From: an uncultured Collinsella sp. | GTDB lineage: Bacteria > Actinomycetota > Coriobacteriia > Coriobacteriales > Coriobacteriaceae | DNA length: 64,000 nucleotides | Reading direction: 5' to 3' | Assembly: GCA_937925715.1 (NCBI GenBank) | Contig: CALAMG010000008.1 | Span: 19,671 to 83,670 of the forward strand | Part shown: piece by piece, positions 7,425-15,902 of the stretch | Numbering within the stretch: the stretch's first letter is position 1 | How the letters are laid out: each line of letters begins with the position of its first letter | Program-made: the position numbers and the translations under genes | The notes under the pieces: generated by a model | The model's input: only the letters and a program-made list of their open reading frames with translations | The model's database searches: none | Told to the model about the DNA's origin: nothing

Positions 7425-9569
7425 CTAGCCTTTGTGTTTCTTCCCCTTGAACTCGGGGAATTGCATATCAAGCGACCATGTCTCGCGATTCAACGTGAGA
7501 TATGCGTCATAGGTTCCATCCCCGCTTTTCTTCTTGATTCCCTTGATGAGCGATGTCTTTCCCTTTTCGGCGATTTCCCTGCCGTTCTTGTCGGTGAGCT
7601 TCTTCGGCTTATCCTTTGGCCCGACAAAACGGTAGATGAAAAAGTCGCAGGTGCCAACATGGGCGAAGACGGATTTTCCATCTTTCTCACCTGTTTTCTT
7701 GAAATGCACTCCGGCGCAGCGGAACTGGTTTTTCGTCGCATAGAGGTCCTTGCCGCATTTCGGGCACTTGCCGATGACGATTGCGTTTCCGTCGCCCAGT
7801 TTCATACCGTCCAATGCACCGATGTTATCTTGCATTGCCCTCATATCGTGCACGACCATATCGGTAACGGTATTGATGACATCGGACGGTTTGCGTGAAA
7901 ACCGTCCCACCTCGTTCATGGATTCAAACAGCTTCTCGGTGACTTCCGGTGAGGCGATCTGGCAATTCGCCAGCAAGGCGTAAGACACCTCGCCGCACTT
8001 CGTCATGGTGAGTGCGCCCTTGTTTTCCTTCATGAGGGCGCGTTCCTCATTGGCGGTGATTTCCGCAAGCGTGCTGGTTCTGGTGGCGCCGGTACCGACG
8101 TTATATTTCTCGAGCTTCTTCGTAAGCCATTTCATTGTCGGTTTTTGCGGGCGTTTGTTGGCTCCTTCGTGCACATACGGGGAGGCGACCTTACCGAACT
8201 CGCAGGCGTTCTCTGTTTCCTCCCCTTCCGCTTTCTCGGTAGAAGAGGAGTCCGAATCGAAGATCGCCTTGAACCCCGGTTTGATTGGGATTTGGGTCTG
8301 CCCGACATATTCGGGAAAATCCCTTACATAGCCTTTGACCAGCTCATATTCATAATCTTCGGCGAGCATCGCTAGATAGTTCTTGGCAAGTACGGAATAG
8401 ATCGCGGAACCGATTTTTCCGTAACCCTTTTCAAGTTCGGCAAGGGATTCGGGAACATTGATTCCCGGTCTGTTCGCGCCGTGCGCCCCGCCTTCCTTGA
8501 CATGTGTTTTCCTTGCGGCGCGATGGGAGAGCAGAGACGTATCCACACCGACCACTCCTGCAATCTTATCGACAAGCGGAAGCAATTCGCCGAATTGTTC
8601 CGGCGTGACCTCCTTATCCTCGGTACGCGGGTAGCTTACGATCTGGTTTTCGTACATCTCCTGATATGTCTTCAGGACATTTGCCGGCTTGAACCCCTGC
8701 TTCGCGAGGATAGCGGACAGGCCGGCGAGGTCGAGGAGCTTTCCGGGGGCAGTGTGTTTCTTCGCCCTGGAATCCTCTACGACAGCGCTGTCGTGCAACT
8801 GCGAAAGGTCTACCTGATCGGGGCTATCGAACCGGATATCTTCGGCGTCGTCGGTCTTTCTGGCAAAGATGTTGCCGTTTTCGTCTTTGAAACGCGCCTC
8901 GTAAAACGGCTTGCGGACATATTCGTTATAGGCTTTCAACTGGTCACCGGTCAGTTTGACCATGACCGATTTCAACCGGCCCTGGCGTACGACCGTTCGG
9001 AACCCCTTTTTTCGCGCTACGAGTGTTGCCGCACGGGTGAACTGCATGCTCGCGAGATCCCAGCGCTCGCGGACGACCGCCTTCACATAGTCGCCGTCCT
9101 TGTCCATAGATGGAAGGGTCTTGCGTTCCATGAAAGCCTTCTGCACGCTTGCCGGCGCCTCGTCGGCAAAGTACATACGCTTGGTCGGACCTCTCCAACC
9201 GCATTTCTCCAAAGCCTCCCAGGCGAGCAGTTCGCCCTCGCCGGACGGGTCGACATCCGTTGCGATCACGACGCAATCGGCCTCTTTTAGCTCATCTTTA
9301 AGACCGGAAATGATGTCCTTGCATCCGCTTAGGATCCCCTTCTTCCATGCAAAATCGTTGAGATTCCACGGCAGATTTTCAAGATCCCAACTCTTATAGA
9401 ACTCGACCTTTTCAGTAGGAACCTGTTTATCGGGAGGCAACAGCCCCATAACGTGTCCGCGCAGATTGGTAATTTTATATTCAGTTCCGGCATAATTACC
9501 GGTTTTTCCACCCAATGCTTTTGCAAAATTTCGTGCAGCGCTAGGCTTCTCGGCAAGAATCAATTCCAT
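7425..9569 (-). CDS. topB: DNA topoisomerase III (type IA)
   Basis: 714 residues. The Toprim domain starts at MELILAEKPSAARNFAKALG, with the acidic motif VVIATDVDPSGEGELLAWEA near residues 98-118. The nucleophilic Tyr lies in ENQIVSYPRTEDKEVTPEQF (~residue 316). A C-terminal segment has one CxxC (GKCPKCGKDLY) and further Cys, a degenerate zinc ribbon. Such enzymes are common on monoderm conjugative elements, where they resolve replication or transfer intermediates. ATG follows GAAAGGAAAGC. Confidence 0.95.
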   Translation of the reverse strand: MELILAEKPSAARNFAKALGGKTGNYAGTEYKITNLRGHVMGLLPPDKQVPTEKVEFYKSWDLENLPWNLNDFAWKKGILSGCKDIISGLKDELKEADCVVIATDVDPSGEGELLAWEALEKCGWRGPTKRMYFADEAPASVQKAFMERKTLPSMDKDGDYVKAVVRERWDLASMQFTRAATLVARKKGFRTVVRQGRLKSVMVKLTGDQLKAYNEYVRKPFYEARFKDENGNIFARKTDDAEDIRFDSPDQVDLSQLHDSAVVEDSRAKKHTAPGKLLDLAGLSAILAKQGFKPANVLKTYQEMYENQIVSYPRTEDKEVTPEQFGELLPLVDKIAGVVGVDTSLLSHRAARKTHVKEGGAHGANRPGINVPESLAELEKGYGKIGSAIYSVLAKNYLAMLAEDYEYELVKGYVRDFPEYVGQTQIPIKPGFKAIFDSDSSSTEKAEGEETENACEFGKVASPYVHEGANKRPQKPTMKWLTKKLEKYNVGTGATRTSTLAEITANEERALMKENKGALTMTKCGEVSYALLANCQIASPEVTEKLFESMNEVGRFSRKPSDVINTVTDMVVHDMRAMQDNIGALDGMKLGDGNAIVIGKCPKCGKDLYATKNQFRCAGVHFKKTGEKDGKSVFAHVGTCDFFIYRFVGPKDKPKKLTDKNGREIAEKGKTSLIKGIKKKSGDGTYDAYLTLNRETWSLDMQFPEFKGKKHKG

Positions 9570-9636
9570 TATTGCTTTCCTTTCTAAAAGACTCTCACAA
9601 CGATAACGTTTTAATGCTCAGTTTTGTCAAAGGAAT

Positions 9637-9904
9637 CTATTTGCCGATCTGTTCGTTCGTTAGAAAGAGCTTTTGACGCCTGGCGTAATCTTCACTATAT
9701 CGTGGAGCACCATAACAAAGACGAAGCGCGGTTTCGCCTTGAAATACGAGGGCTGTATTCTGCATCTGGGGAATAAATGAATTGAGTAGGTCTATATGAA
9801 GGAGTTCTTTTTCGATAAACGAAGTCAGTAACGGAGATTTTAGAGAAGCAGCCTCTTGTTAAAGCAGTTTCTTTAACAAGAGTAAGCGATGCAAATAAAG
9901 GCAT
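9637..9904 (-). pseudogene. Decayed AbiEii-type nucleotidyltransferase toxin
   Basis: Directly after the AbiEi gene, where AbiEii is expected. One frame gives FQGETALRLCYGAPRYSEDY followed by a stop at 9637. This matches the family core (GGT-AL-l-yg-pRfSeD) but has GET for GGT, then Tyr-Ala-Arg where Asp is needed. The plausible start ATG (9904) is in a different frame, so there is a frameshift, and the remaining ~200 residues are gone. The toxin is therefore inactive. The DNA from 9570 to 9636 holds nothing else I can identify. Confidence 0.65.
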
Positions 9905-9921
9905 AGGGACCCCAAGAAAAT

Positions 9922-9951
9922 AGGAAGATATACTTTAAAGTATATCTTCCT
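9922..9951. promoter_or_regulatory. 30-bp perfect palindrome, probable AbiEi site or terminator
   Basis: Two 15-base arms (AGGAAGATATACTTT and its complement) with no loop, spanning the last codons of the AbiEi gene. It contains the half-site AAAGTATAT found in the inverted repeat upstream of the same gene (10568-10593). As RNA it would be a hairpin between antitoxin and toxin. Confidence 0.55.
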
Positions 9952-10552
9952 CCAAATTATCTAGGAAATCCCATGTGTCATCATCTTCGCATGGATAATA
10001 TTGAATATTACCGTCGCGGCAGCCATGGTCTTTGTCGTATTGTTCTCTTAAAAGATCAAGGGAACGTTTGGTTTTTTGTAAGTCTCGATATGTTTGAAGT
10101 TTATCAGCAAGTGGAACCCTTCCCATCGACGACCTATCGATGGTTCTTGGTTTCTCATCTGTTTTGCTGTAATGAACGAAATCGATGCTTCCGTAACCCG
10201 TGTTATACCATTTTGACTTTCCTGTGGTCATATAGGTTACGACCGTGGGGATCTGTGAAATGAGACTCCATGCTGAAGCAGAGGACTCAAGGCTTTCATA
10301 GAAGGAGTCATTTGGTCGGATTTTCTTACCAATCAAATCTAAAGTACCGAGTCCTCCGTATTGAGAAAAGCGAAAAACGTATACATTATGGTATGCACGA
10401 TTCAAAATGTTTTCTTTAATAAGCGACTTCAATGTTCCATTCAATTTGCTGCCGGTTTCATTAAAAAGTTCTGACAGCTCCTTTTTAGTGTAAACATGAG
10501 TAAATCGCCCATCATTGCGGGCAAGTTTTTTCATAGCGTCGATAGTACGCAT
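9935..10552 (-). CDS. abiEi: AbiEi-type antitoxin/regulator
   Basis: 205 residues from ATG 10552 (site AGGTGAT); a TTG at 10570 would add six residues but lies inside the operator. Residues ~15-60 form a winged helix-turn-helix (FTHVYTKKELSELFNETG, KENILNRAYHNVYVF). The C-terminal domain has the family's TYMTTGKSKWYNTGYGSIDFVHY and a later PLADKLQTYRDLQ. Type IV antitoxins of this kind repress their own promoter and neutralise the AbiEii nucleotidyltransferase. Here the partner is decayed, so only the regulator remains. Confidence 0.75.
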   Translation of the reverse strand: MRTIDAMKKLARNDGRFTHVYTKKELSELFNETGSKLNGTLKSLIKENILNRAYHNVYVFRFSQYGGLGTLDLIGKKIRPNDSFYESLESSASAWSLISQIPTVVTYMTTGKSKWYNTGYGSIDFVHYSKTDEKPRTIDRSSMGRVPLADKLQTYRDLQKTKRSLDLLREQYDKDHGCRDGNIQYYPCEDDDTWDFLDNLEEDIL

Positions 10553-10567
10553 CTTATCACCTGCTTT

Positions 10568-10593
10568 CAAAGTATATTATATCATATACTTTG
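10568..10593. promoter_or_regulatory. Probable AbiEi operator
   Basis: Inverted repeat CAAAGTATAT-TATATC-ATATACTTTG ending 16 bases upstream of the antitoxin ATG. AbiEi proteins are known to bind inverted repeats in their own promoters. The half-site recurs at 9922-9951. Confidence 0.6.
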
Positions 10594-10620
10594 ATTAAGT
10601 GAAACTCGTCTAACCATAAA

Positions 10621-10662
10621 AGAGAAGCAGGAAGCCGACTGAAATCAGTTTCCTGCTTCTCT
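10621..10662. terminator. Terminator of the Fic-like gene
   Basis: Thirteen-base stem AGAGAAGCAGGAA / TTCCTGCTTCTCT with a 16-base loop, at the stop codon of 10662-11315. An inner GACTGAAATCAGT extends it. Confidence 0.7.
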
Positions 10663-11315
10663 TAATTGTAGATTGATGTCTCAATTAAAAATTTCTGTAA
10701 TTCAGAATCATCCGCTGTCTCATAGAAGCGCTTGAGCTTTTCACCGAAGTCATGTTTACACTCTGGTGGAATCGCCAAGATTCCGCGCCCGTCAGCGATC
10801 AACATCTTGTTTGCTACGAGCTGTGCCGTTCGCTTATTTCCATCACTAAAAAGTTGGGAGCGACAAAGATAACCGAACATCTTAAGCGCCCGTTCTCTCC
10901 CAGGTTCCATATTCGCAATTTTTTCAATAGTGGCTTTTGCAGTATCGAAGTCCGGCATCTCCGGTTGCCAGGCGGTCCCACTGATACCTACTGGTATGTT
11001 ACGAATACATCCAGCGTTATGAACAAGCGATGCACCCAAAATGGAATTTATTTTGGCAACAAACTCAAAATCTACAAGTGAGTTTAAATGCTCAAAGAGA
11101 TAATTCCAAGCAAGTTTAAGATTGTAGACGGTAATTGTTCCGGTGACAGTCAATCCTTCAACGGTTTGGTTGTACTCAACGATTACTTTTGCTTGCGGGT
11201 ATGTGATATTGACACCTTCAATGATTGCCTCTTTCCAGATGCTATCCACAACATTTCTTTTTGCATAGAAGACATTGAATTCAACAGCTTTTTCAGCCTC
11301 AGCGATTGTAGACAT
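10662..11315 (-). CDS. Fic-fold protein with altered active site (copy 2)
   Basis: 217 residues. The C-terminal half carries the Fic core, but the motif reads RSQLFSDGNKRTAQ instead of HxFxDGN(G/K)R: the catalytic His is Gln. The Asp-Gly-Asn-Lys-Arg phosphate-binding part is intact. The substrate-flap region reads GTAWQPEMPDFDTAKA. About 60% identical to the upstream gene over residues 110-195, so the pair arose by duplication. Canonical Fic proteins AMPylate; without His this one may bind a nucleotide without standard transfer. The N-terminus (residues 1-50) resembles an antitoxin-like helical cap but has no clear inhibitory motif. Confidence 0.75.
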   Translation of the reverse strand: MSTIAEAEKAVEFNVFYAKRNVVDSIWKEAIIEGVNITYPQAKVIVEYNQTVEGLTVTGTITVYNLKLAWNYLFEHLNSLVDFEFVAKINSILGASLVHNAGCIRNIPVGISGTAWQPEMPDFDTAKATIEKIANMEPGRERALKMFGYLCRSQLFSDGNKRTAQLVANKMLIADGRGILAIPPECKHDFGEKLKRFYETADDSELQKFLIETSIYN

Positions 11316-11359
11316 AGTATTTTTACCTCCGTAATATTATTATACCATGTCCATAACAT

Positions 11360-12154
11360 TCATTCAATATGCTCGGTGTGCGCTGTACGGTCAGCGTTTT
11401 GTGTCTTGCTAATGCCCACAGTATTGCTTCTTGTTTTCAACGCGTTGCTTCCAAGTGTGGCAGCTTTACACTTGACTTTTAAGTTCTGTGAAGATGGTAC
11501 GGTACGATCGAGTCCATAGATAGCTTCTTTAGTTAAAAAAGAAAAGAATTTATCCGGTTTGTTTGTTTCATAAAAGTCGAGTAGCAGAGTCTCAAAATTG
11601 TTAATTTGCTCTTTCGGAATCGCCAAGATGCCACAGCCGTCAGCAATCAGCATTTTATTTGCTATGAGTTGCGCTGTTCGCTTATTTCCATCACTAAAAA
11701 GTTGGGAGCGACAAAGATAACCGAACATCTTAAGCGCGCGTTCTCTCCCAGGTTCCATATTCGCAATTTTCTCGATAGCGGCTTTTGCAGTGTCGAAGTC
11801 TGGTATTTCCGGTTGCCAGCTTGTTCCGCCAATATACACATCAAAATATCGCAGTTGTCCAGAATCGGGAACAAGATTGTTGCTAACGAGTTGATGTACC
11901 TGCCGTACATATGACAAATCGATAGGCGCATCAATAAAATCAAATATGAATTGCCATCCATGTTTTAGATTGTTAATTACAGTTGTTTGGTCTTGCGTTA
12001 GGTTAGCAATTTTAGCACCTTCGAAAACCGCTTTTGTAGCAGGGAACGTGATATCGATTCCCTCGATATTTGCTTCTTTCCAAATACTGTCAACGATATT
12101 TCGCTTTGCATAGAAAATGTTATCCTCGATGGACATATGCTGACCGGGATACAT
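11360..12154 (-). CDS. Fic-fold protein with altered active site (copy 1)
   Basis: 264 residues from ATG 12154 (site GAAAGGA, better than a TTG at 12169). It has the same altered motif as its neighbour (RSQLFSDGNKRTAQLIANKM) and the same block DFDTAKA-IEKIANMEPGRERALKMFGYL. It differs by a basic, low-complexity tail of ~50 residues (KVKCKAATLGSN, then KTRSNT). The two genes read in one direction with a 44-base gap. A toxin-like or regulatory role is possible; I cannot say which. Confidence 0.75.
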   Translation of the reverse strand: MYPGQHMSIEDNIFYAKRNIVDSIWKEANIEGIDITFPATKAVFEGAKIANLTQDQTTVINNLKHGWQFIFDFIDAPIDLSYVRQVHQLVSNNLVPDSGQLRYFDVYIGGTSWQPEIPDFDTAKAAIEKIANMEPGRERALKMFGYLCRSQLFSDGNKRTAQLIANKMLIADGCGILAIPKEQINNFETLLLDFYETNKPDKFFSFLTKEAIYGLDRTVPSSQNLKVKCKAATLGSNALKTRSNTVGISKTQNADRTAHTEHIE

Positions 12155-12194
12155 GGAAGGTCCTTTCAATCAAAAATTTGTTCAGCCTTAATCT

Positions 12195-13520
12195 TTAATG
12201 ACTCGGATTATCGTGCACGGAACTAACTTGATGCCCTTCGTTGACCTTGTCGGCAACGGCCGTCTTGGCATCCCTGACGGCAGCGAGAGAGCGGTCGTGT
12301 TTACTGTTCTCAGCGAGCATGTCGCGGGCCTGTTTCCCGAGCGTATGCCATTGGGAAATGTCGCATTTAGTGCGTTTGCCGGCCAGCTTGGCATCGATTG
12401 AATCTTTCATATCTGAAGCCACGATTGACGCGAATTCCGGACTGATCGGTACCGCGATGTGGCTTTCATCGACAAACGCCCCGTCCATCGGGTCTCGGGG
12501 ATCCGATTTTTGAGACAGATGGTCACCTGGGTCAATGATAAGGACATCCATGATGATCTGCTGCGGCTTCTGGGATGCGGCGATTGCTTCCAGCTTTCCA
12601 AGCTGCTTAGCCGAGATCGCCGTATCCACGGAGATGGCGGTGTTTCCCCTCGCCGATGGATGCCACGCCTGATATTCCTCACGCGACATTCCGGGCCTAT
12701 ATCCTTGCGGGACGATCAGGCGGCCGTTCTTTTCCTCTAGCACGCCGGAGGTAAACAGCGTCGCTTCGCGCAGGAGGTTCTTTTCCGCGAGATTGCGGAA
12801 GGTGGTTACCCGTGCGAAATTATCCATCGCTTTCTGAACGGGTTTATCCAGGGATCCAAGGCACTCGAGAATATGTTTCGCGGAGGGATCCGGGTCTTTT
12901 AGGTCAAATTCCATATCCGAGAAATACTTGCCGGTCTCTACGCCCTCATGGAAATCCCTGATCGAGTCGATTCCGTCTTCCCCGATGAGGTTCGTGAGTT
13001 TTGAATAGTTCGTTTCGACCACTTCCCTGTAACCGGGATGCTCTGGATCGTTTTTCAGTTGCAGGTCATCATGCGCGTCGATGATGCTCAATACGACGGA
13101 TGTCTTATCTGTTTCAACGGGCAGGTGGGCGTATTTGAAATGTTCCACGTTGCCCGCATAGGAGAGCTTTACATCGAATGCAGGTCCTTTTTCGGAATCT
13201 TCGATAGTGATATCCAGATCGAGGTTCTTATAGACCTGGAGCGGATGGGGCATCTTCACGTAAGCCAACAGTTCCGGCACCAGGCTGCTCTTTGGATAGT
13301 TCCCTTCCGACAGCCATGCGATAAGCGACGGCATCTCGCCTTTGAGTTTACCGATCAGCCTTTGCGTCGTTTCAGGCGAGAACGGATCGTCCGTCTCGTT
13401 CCATTCAGCCAGCGCATTGTGGATAGCGGCGTTCTGGATATGGTTATCGGCCATCTGAGCCACATCGATCAGTACGTTTCCATCGTTGTTCAAGACATTT
13501 ACCAGGCCAAGCGTGTTCAT
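12195..13520 (-). CDS. Uncharacterised 441-residue accessory protein
   Basis: Good ribosome site (AAAAGGAG) and strong coding bias, but no domain I recognise. Largely hydrophilic and probably cytosolic. Residues ~1-95 are helical. The middle (~95-240) is acidic, with DITIEDSEKGPAFDVKLSY. The C-terminal part has several His (DESHIAVPISPEF, SQWHTLGKQARD). The tail shares with 14535-15017 and 17283-18539 an Ala/Asp-rich end (VRDAKTAVADKV). Member of the long minus-strand accessory operon that begins near 19.2 kb. Confidence 0.6.
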   Translation of the reverse strand: MNTLGLVNVLNNDGNVLIDVAQMADNHIQNAAIHNALAEWNETDDPFSPETTQRLIGKLKGEMPSLIAWLSEGNYPKSSLVPELLAYVKMPHPLQVYKNLDLDITIEDSEKGPAFDVKLSYAGNVEHFKYAHLPVETDKTSVVLSIIDAHDDLQLKNDPEHPGYREVVETNYSKLTNLIGEDGIDSIRDFHEGVETGKYFSDMEFDLKDPDPSAKHILECLGSLDKPVQKAMDNFARVTTFRNLAEKNLLREATLFTSGVLEEKNGRLIVPQGYRPGMSREEYQAWHPSARGNTAISVDTAISAKQLGKLEAIAASQKPQQIIMDVLIIDPGDHLSQKSDPRDPMDGAFVDESHIAVPISPEFASIVASDMKDSIDAKLAGKRTKCDISQWHTLGKQARDMLAENSKHDRSLAAVRDAKTAVADKVNEGHQVSSVHDNPSH

Positions 13521-13545
13521 TTCTTAATTCTCCTTTTCAATGGTT

Positions 13546-14502
13546 TTACTGCGAATCGCGGTTGTCGTCGTCATATCTGAGAGTGATGTTGCGCGGTTTA
13601 TCCCTATCTTGCGCGAGCCTGTTTCGCCTACTGTCCGCGACCTTGATATGCATGGTGCGGTTAAGGGAATTATGTTCCCTTTCGCGATCGGACAGCTTCG
13701 GATTTATTTCCGCTTTCATCTTGCAAATATAGGATGAGGGTATTATAATATCCATTGAAAGAGCTGCAAGCGCCGGAGGGAATCGTGTCCCACCATAGCG
13801 GGGTAGCTCTTTTTCCATTTGTTCATATTTCTCAGAATCGATATACAAGATCTTTTCCTCGTTTGCAGCACGGGCTAGATATGAAGTGAAGTTGTCACGT
13901 CCGTAAAGGCTGGCTATCACATTGCTGCAGCCGTTATCGTTCGTCTTGGTTCCATATCCGTTTGGGAAAAAGTATGCGATGACCGGGACGCCGTCAGGGT
14001 CGTACATATCGAGTACGGCGGCGACGCCTTTGCCCTCAAACGATCTACCGTTTACCATATAGTTCGGCTGGTCGAAAACGACTACCGGCTCTTCGAGCTT
14101 TTCCGGAAGCGATTTGATCTGCTCGATGGTAAGCCCATGTTGATGGTTGTCAGCCTCTTTTGGGGCGATTGCATTCCTGAGATGTCTTTGCGTATAGATG
14201 AAGGGCAGATTGTCGAATCCGGCTCTCCTGAATACATACGGTGTGTTGGGTCGGGGTTCCAGAACGGCGTGCGGTGACAGCATGCCGCTCAGGCTTGCAT
14301 CGACATCGTAACCGAAATCCAGATATTCCGAACACTGTATCCCATATTGCCGGATTGCCTTGACGTCCATTTCAGGCAATTCGTCTCCTCTGAGCAAAGC
14401 GGAGAGGATCGAGTCGTTGATCGTTCTTTCCGCTTTCGGGCGCTGGATCGAGGATTCGTATTCGCGAATCGTTCGCGCAGCGTTAAGCGTATAGCCATCC
14501 AT
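13546..14502 (-). CDS. MuF-C/LtrC-like domain protein
   Basis: 318 residues. Residues ~115-240 read like the MuF C-terminal/LtrC-type domain of mobile elements: HGLTIEQIKSLPEKLEEPVV, then a strand pair ending in VIAYFF, then NVIASLYGRDN and ILYIDSEKYEQM. In such proteins this BECR-like fold is thought to be a toxin or nuclease. The N-terminal ~110 residues are unassigned and the tail (250-318) is very basic. ATG follows GGGAGGAACG. Part of the accessory operon. Family call is from pattern memory and moderate. Confidence 0.5.
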   Translation of the reverse strand: MDGYTLNAARTIREYESSIQRPKAERTINDSILSALLRGDELPEMDVKAIRQYGIQCSEYLDFGYDVDASLSGMLSPHAVLEPRPNTPYVFRRAGFDNLPFIYTQRHLRNAIAPKEADNHQHGLTIEQIKSLPEKLEEPVVVFDQPNYMVNGRSFEGKGVAAVLDMYDPDGVPVIAYFFPNGYGTKTNDNGCSNVIASLYGRDNFTSYLARAANEEKILYIDSEKYEQMEKELPRYGGTRFPPALAALSMDIIIPSSYICKMKAEINPKLSDREREHNSLNRTMHIKVADSRRNRLAQDRDKPRNITLRYDDDNRDSQ

Positions 14503-14534
14503 ATCGTTCCTCCCCTGTAGCTCGACGGCAAGTT

Positions 14535-15017
14535 CTATTTTTCCTGCATGTCCAGTGTAGCCGCATCGTTTTCGCGATCGTCATTCACGTGGACGGCCTG
14601 CTTCGCTTTTGCATCCTTTACATCGGAAAGTCCACGGTGGGAATCGGACTTGATACTTTTATATTCCGCACCGATTTGGTCCCAGACGATTTCATCGAGA
14701 TCGGACTGTCCACCGGACTCCCAGATGTTTTCACATGCGTTATCGCGGATTTGGATAGCTTCATCGATCGTGATATCGGGATATTGCCTCAGTACGGCGT
14801 CCGGGCTTACTGAGATAAATACATCATCTGTCGGCGTCGCGAGCACGTCGACACGTTTCCCGAGCGCAGCGAGCATCTTTTCCATATCATCCGATGACAG
14901 GTAGCGGAAATACTCAGCCGCACAATCGAGGAAGAATTCCTTCATCTGGTCGAAATCATCGAGATCCGGCACACAGAGGTCCGGATCATCGAACGGGATT
15001 TTCTTATAATCATCCAT
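14535..15017 (-). CDS. Uncharacterised acidic protein
   Basis: 160 residues, acidic N-terminus (FDDPDLCVPDLDDFDQMKEF), no membrane segment. A helical middle (YLSSDDMEKMLAALGKRVDV) is followed by VSPDAVLRQYPDITIDEAIQ. The tail ends DVKDAKAKQAVHVNDDREND. Strong site AAAGGAG at the start. Genes on both sides are in the same direction. No function can be assigned. Confidence 0.6.
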   Translation of the reverse strand: MDDYKKIPFDDPDLCVPDLDDFDQMKEFFLDCAAEYFRYLSSDDMEKMLAALGKRVDVLATPTDDVFISVSPDAVLRQYPDITIDEAIQIRDNACENIWESGGQSDLDEIVWDQIGAEYKSIKSDSHRGLSDVKDAKAKQAVHVNDDRENDAATLDMQEK

Positions 15018-15033
15018 GTTGGTTCTCCTTTGC

Positions 15034-15900
15034 TTATTTTATAAGGTCCTGTGGAACTTCCGCATGCTCATGCTGGCTGTTCAAGGCACTTGCCGCGCGT
15101 CCGATATCTACAGACCGGCCGAGCGGGCTTCGCCGGGACCGTTCCGCTTTGTCGAACCACTGGTTGACGGTCATGCGCGTGAACTGGGTGGTGGTACCGG
15201 CTCGTGCGCAGAGTTTCGCAGAGCTCTGGAGCCGATGGAGAATCGGCTCCGTGACGGCAAACGGGCGGCCTCCGGGGTTGAGGTCCCAGCAGTCTTTTGG
15301 AAGCCCCTCTGAACCGTTCTCAATCGGTTTGGCGTGCATGATAGCGTCTTCAGTAAGCTCAAGGTTCTCCACGCACCAGTTATGGTCGTCGACGCATTTC
15401 TGTGCGGCAAGGCAGGCGAGGGTGTCGGGAAGCGAGCCATGCGGGGCGCTCGTCCAGTTGTAGCCGAGACGTTCAGTTGCCATGGAGAGCGGCTGGTATC
15501 TATGTCCCGTATTTGAGTTTCCGAAGGCATCCATGAATTCTTGCATGGTGTCGATGATTACGGCATCGGGGTTGATGGTGGCACCGGCGGCCTTCAGGAA
15601 ACCGATATCGAAGGCTACGTTGTAGCCAACAATCTCGTCGGCGATACGGTCGAGGATGCGGCAGATTTGTTCCATATAGGCATCGATAGTGGTCAGGTGT
15701 TCCACGTCATCCGGGGAAATGTGGTTCACCGCCTGGGCTTCCGGCCACTCCTTTTTGTGTTTCGGCTTGAACCTCTCATCGAAGAGAAGCCGTCCGTTGG
15801 CATCTACGATAGTGAGCGACAGGATTTCGTCGCCCTCCTCGGGATGCAGGCCGGTGGTCTCCGTATCGAGGTAGACGCGATTGGGGTTGTTGCTGCTCAT
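15034..15900 (-). CDS. DnaQ-like 3'-5' exonuclease (DEDD family)
   Basis: 288 residues. Exo I is VYLDTETTGL (residues 9-18). Exo II is EIVGYNVAFDIGFL (~89-102). Exo III is the His/Asp pair in PHGSLPDTLACLA (~155-167), consistent with a DEDDh enzyme. The C-terminal ~100 residues are outside the exonuclease fold and unassigned. It would trim DNA or RNA 3' ends; on a conjugative element it may process transfer or replication intermediates. Lies two bases downstream of the DUF4313-like gene. Confidence 0.85.
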   Translation of the reverse strand: MSSNNPNRVYLDTETTGLHPEEGDEILSLTIVDANGRLLFDERFKPKHKKEWPEAQAVNHISPDDVEHLTTIDAYMEQICRILDRIADEIVGYNVAFDIGFLKAAGATINPDAVIIDTMQEFMDAFGNSNTGHRYQPLSMATERLGYNWTSAPHGSLPDTLACLAAQKCVDDHNWCVENLELTEDAIMHAKPIENGSEGLPKDCWDLNPGGRPFAVTEPILHRLQSSAKLCARAGTTTQFTRMTVNQWFDKAERSRRSPLGRSVDIGRAASALNSQHEHAEVPQDLIK

Positions 15901-15902
15901 GG

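Noticed and set aside
9695..9904. 69-codon minus-strand frame after the AbiEi gene
   Set aside because: Better explained as an out-of-frame piece of the decayed AbiEii toxin.
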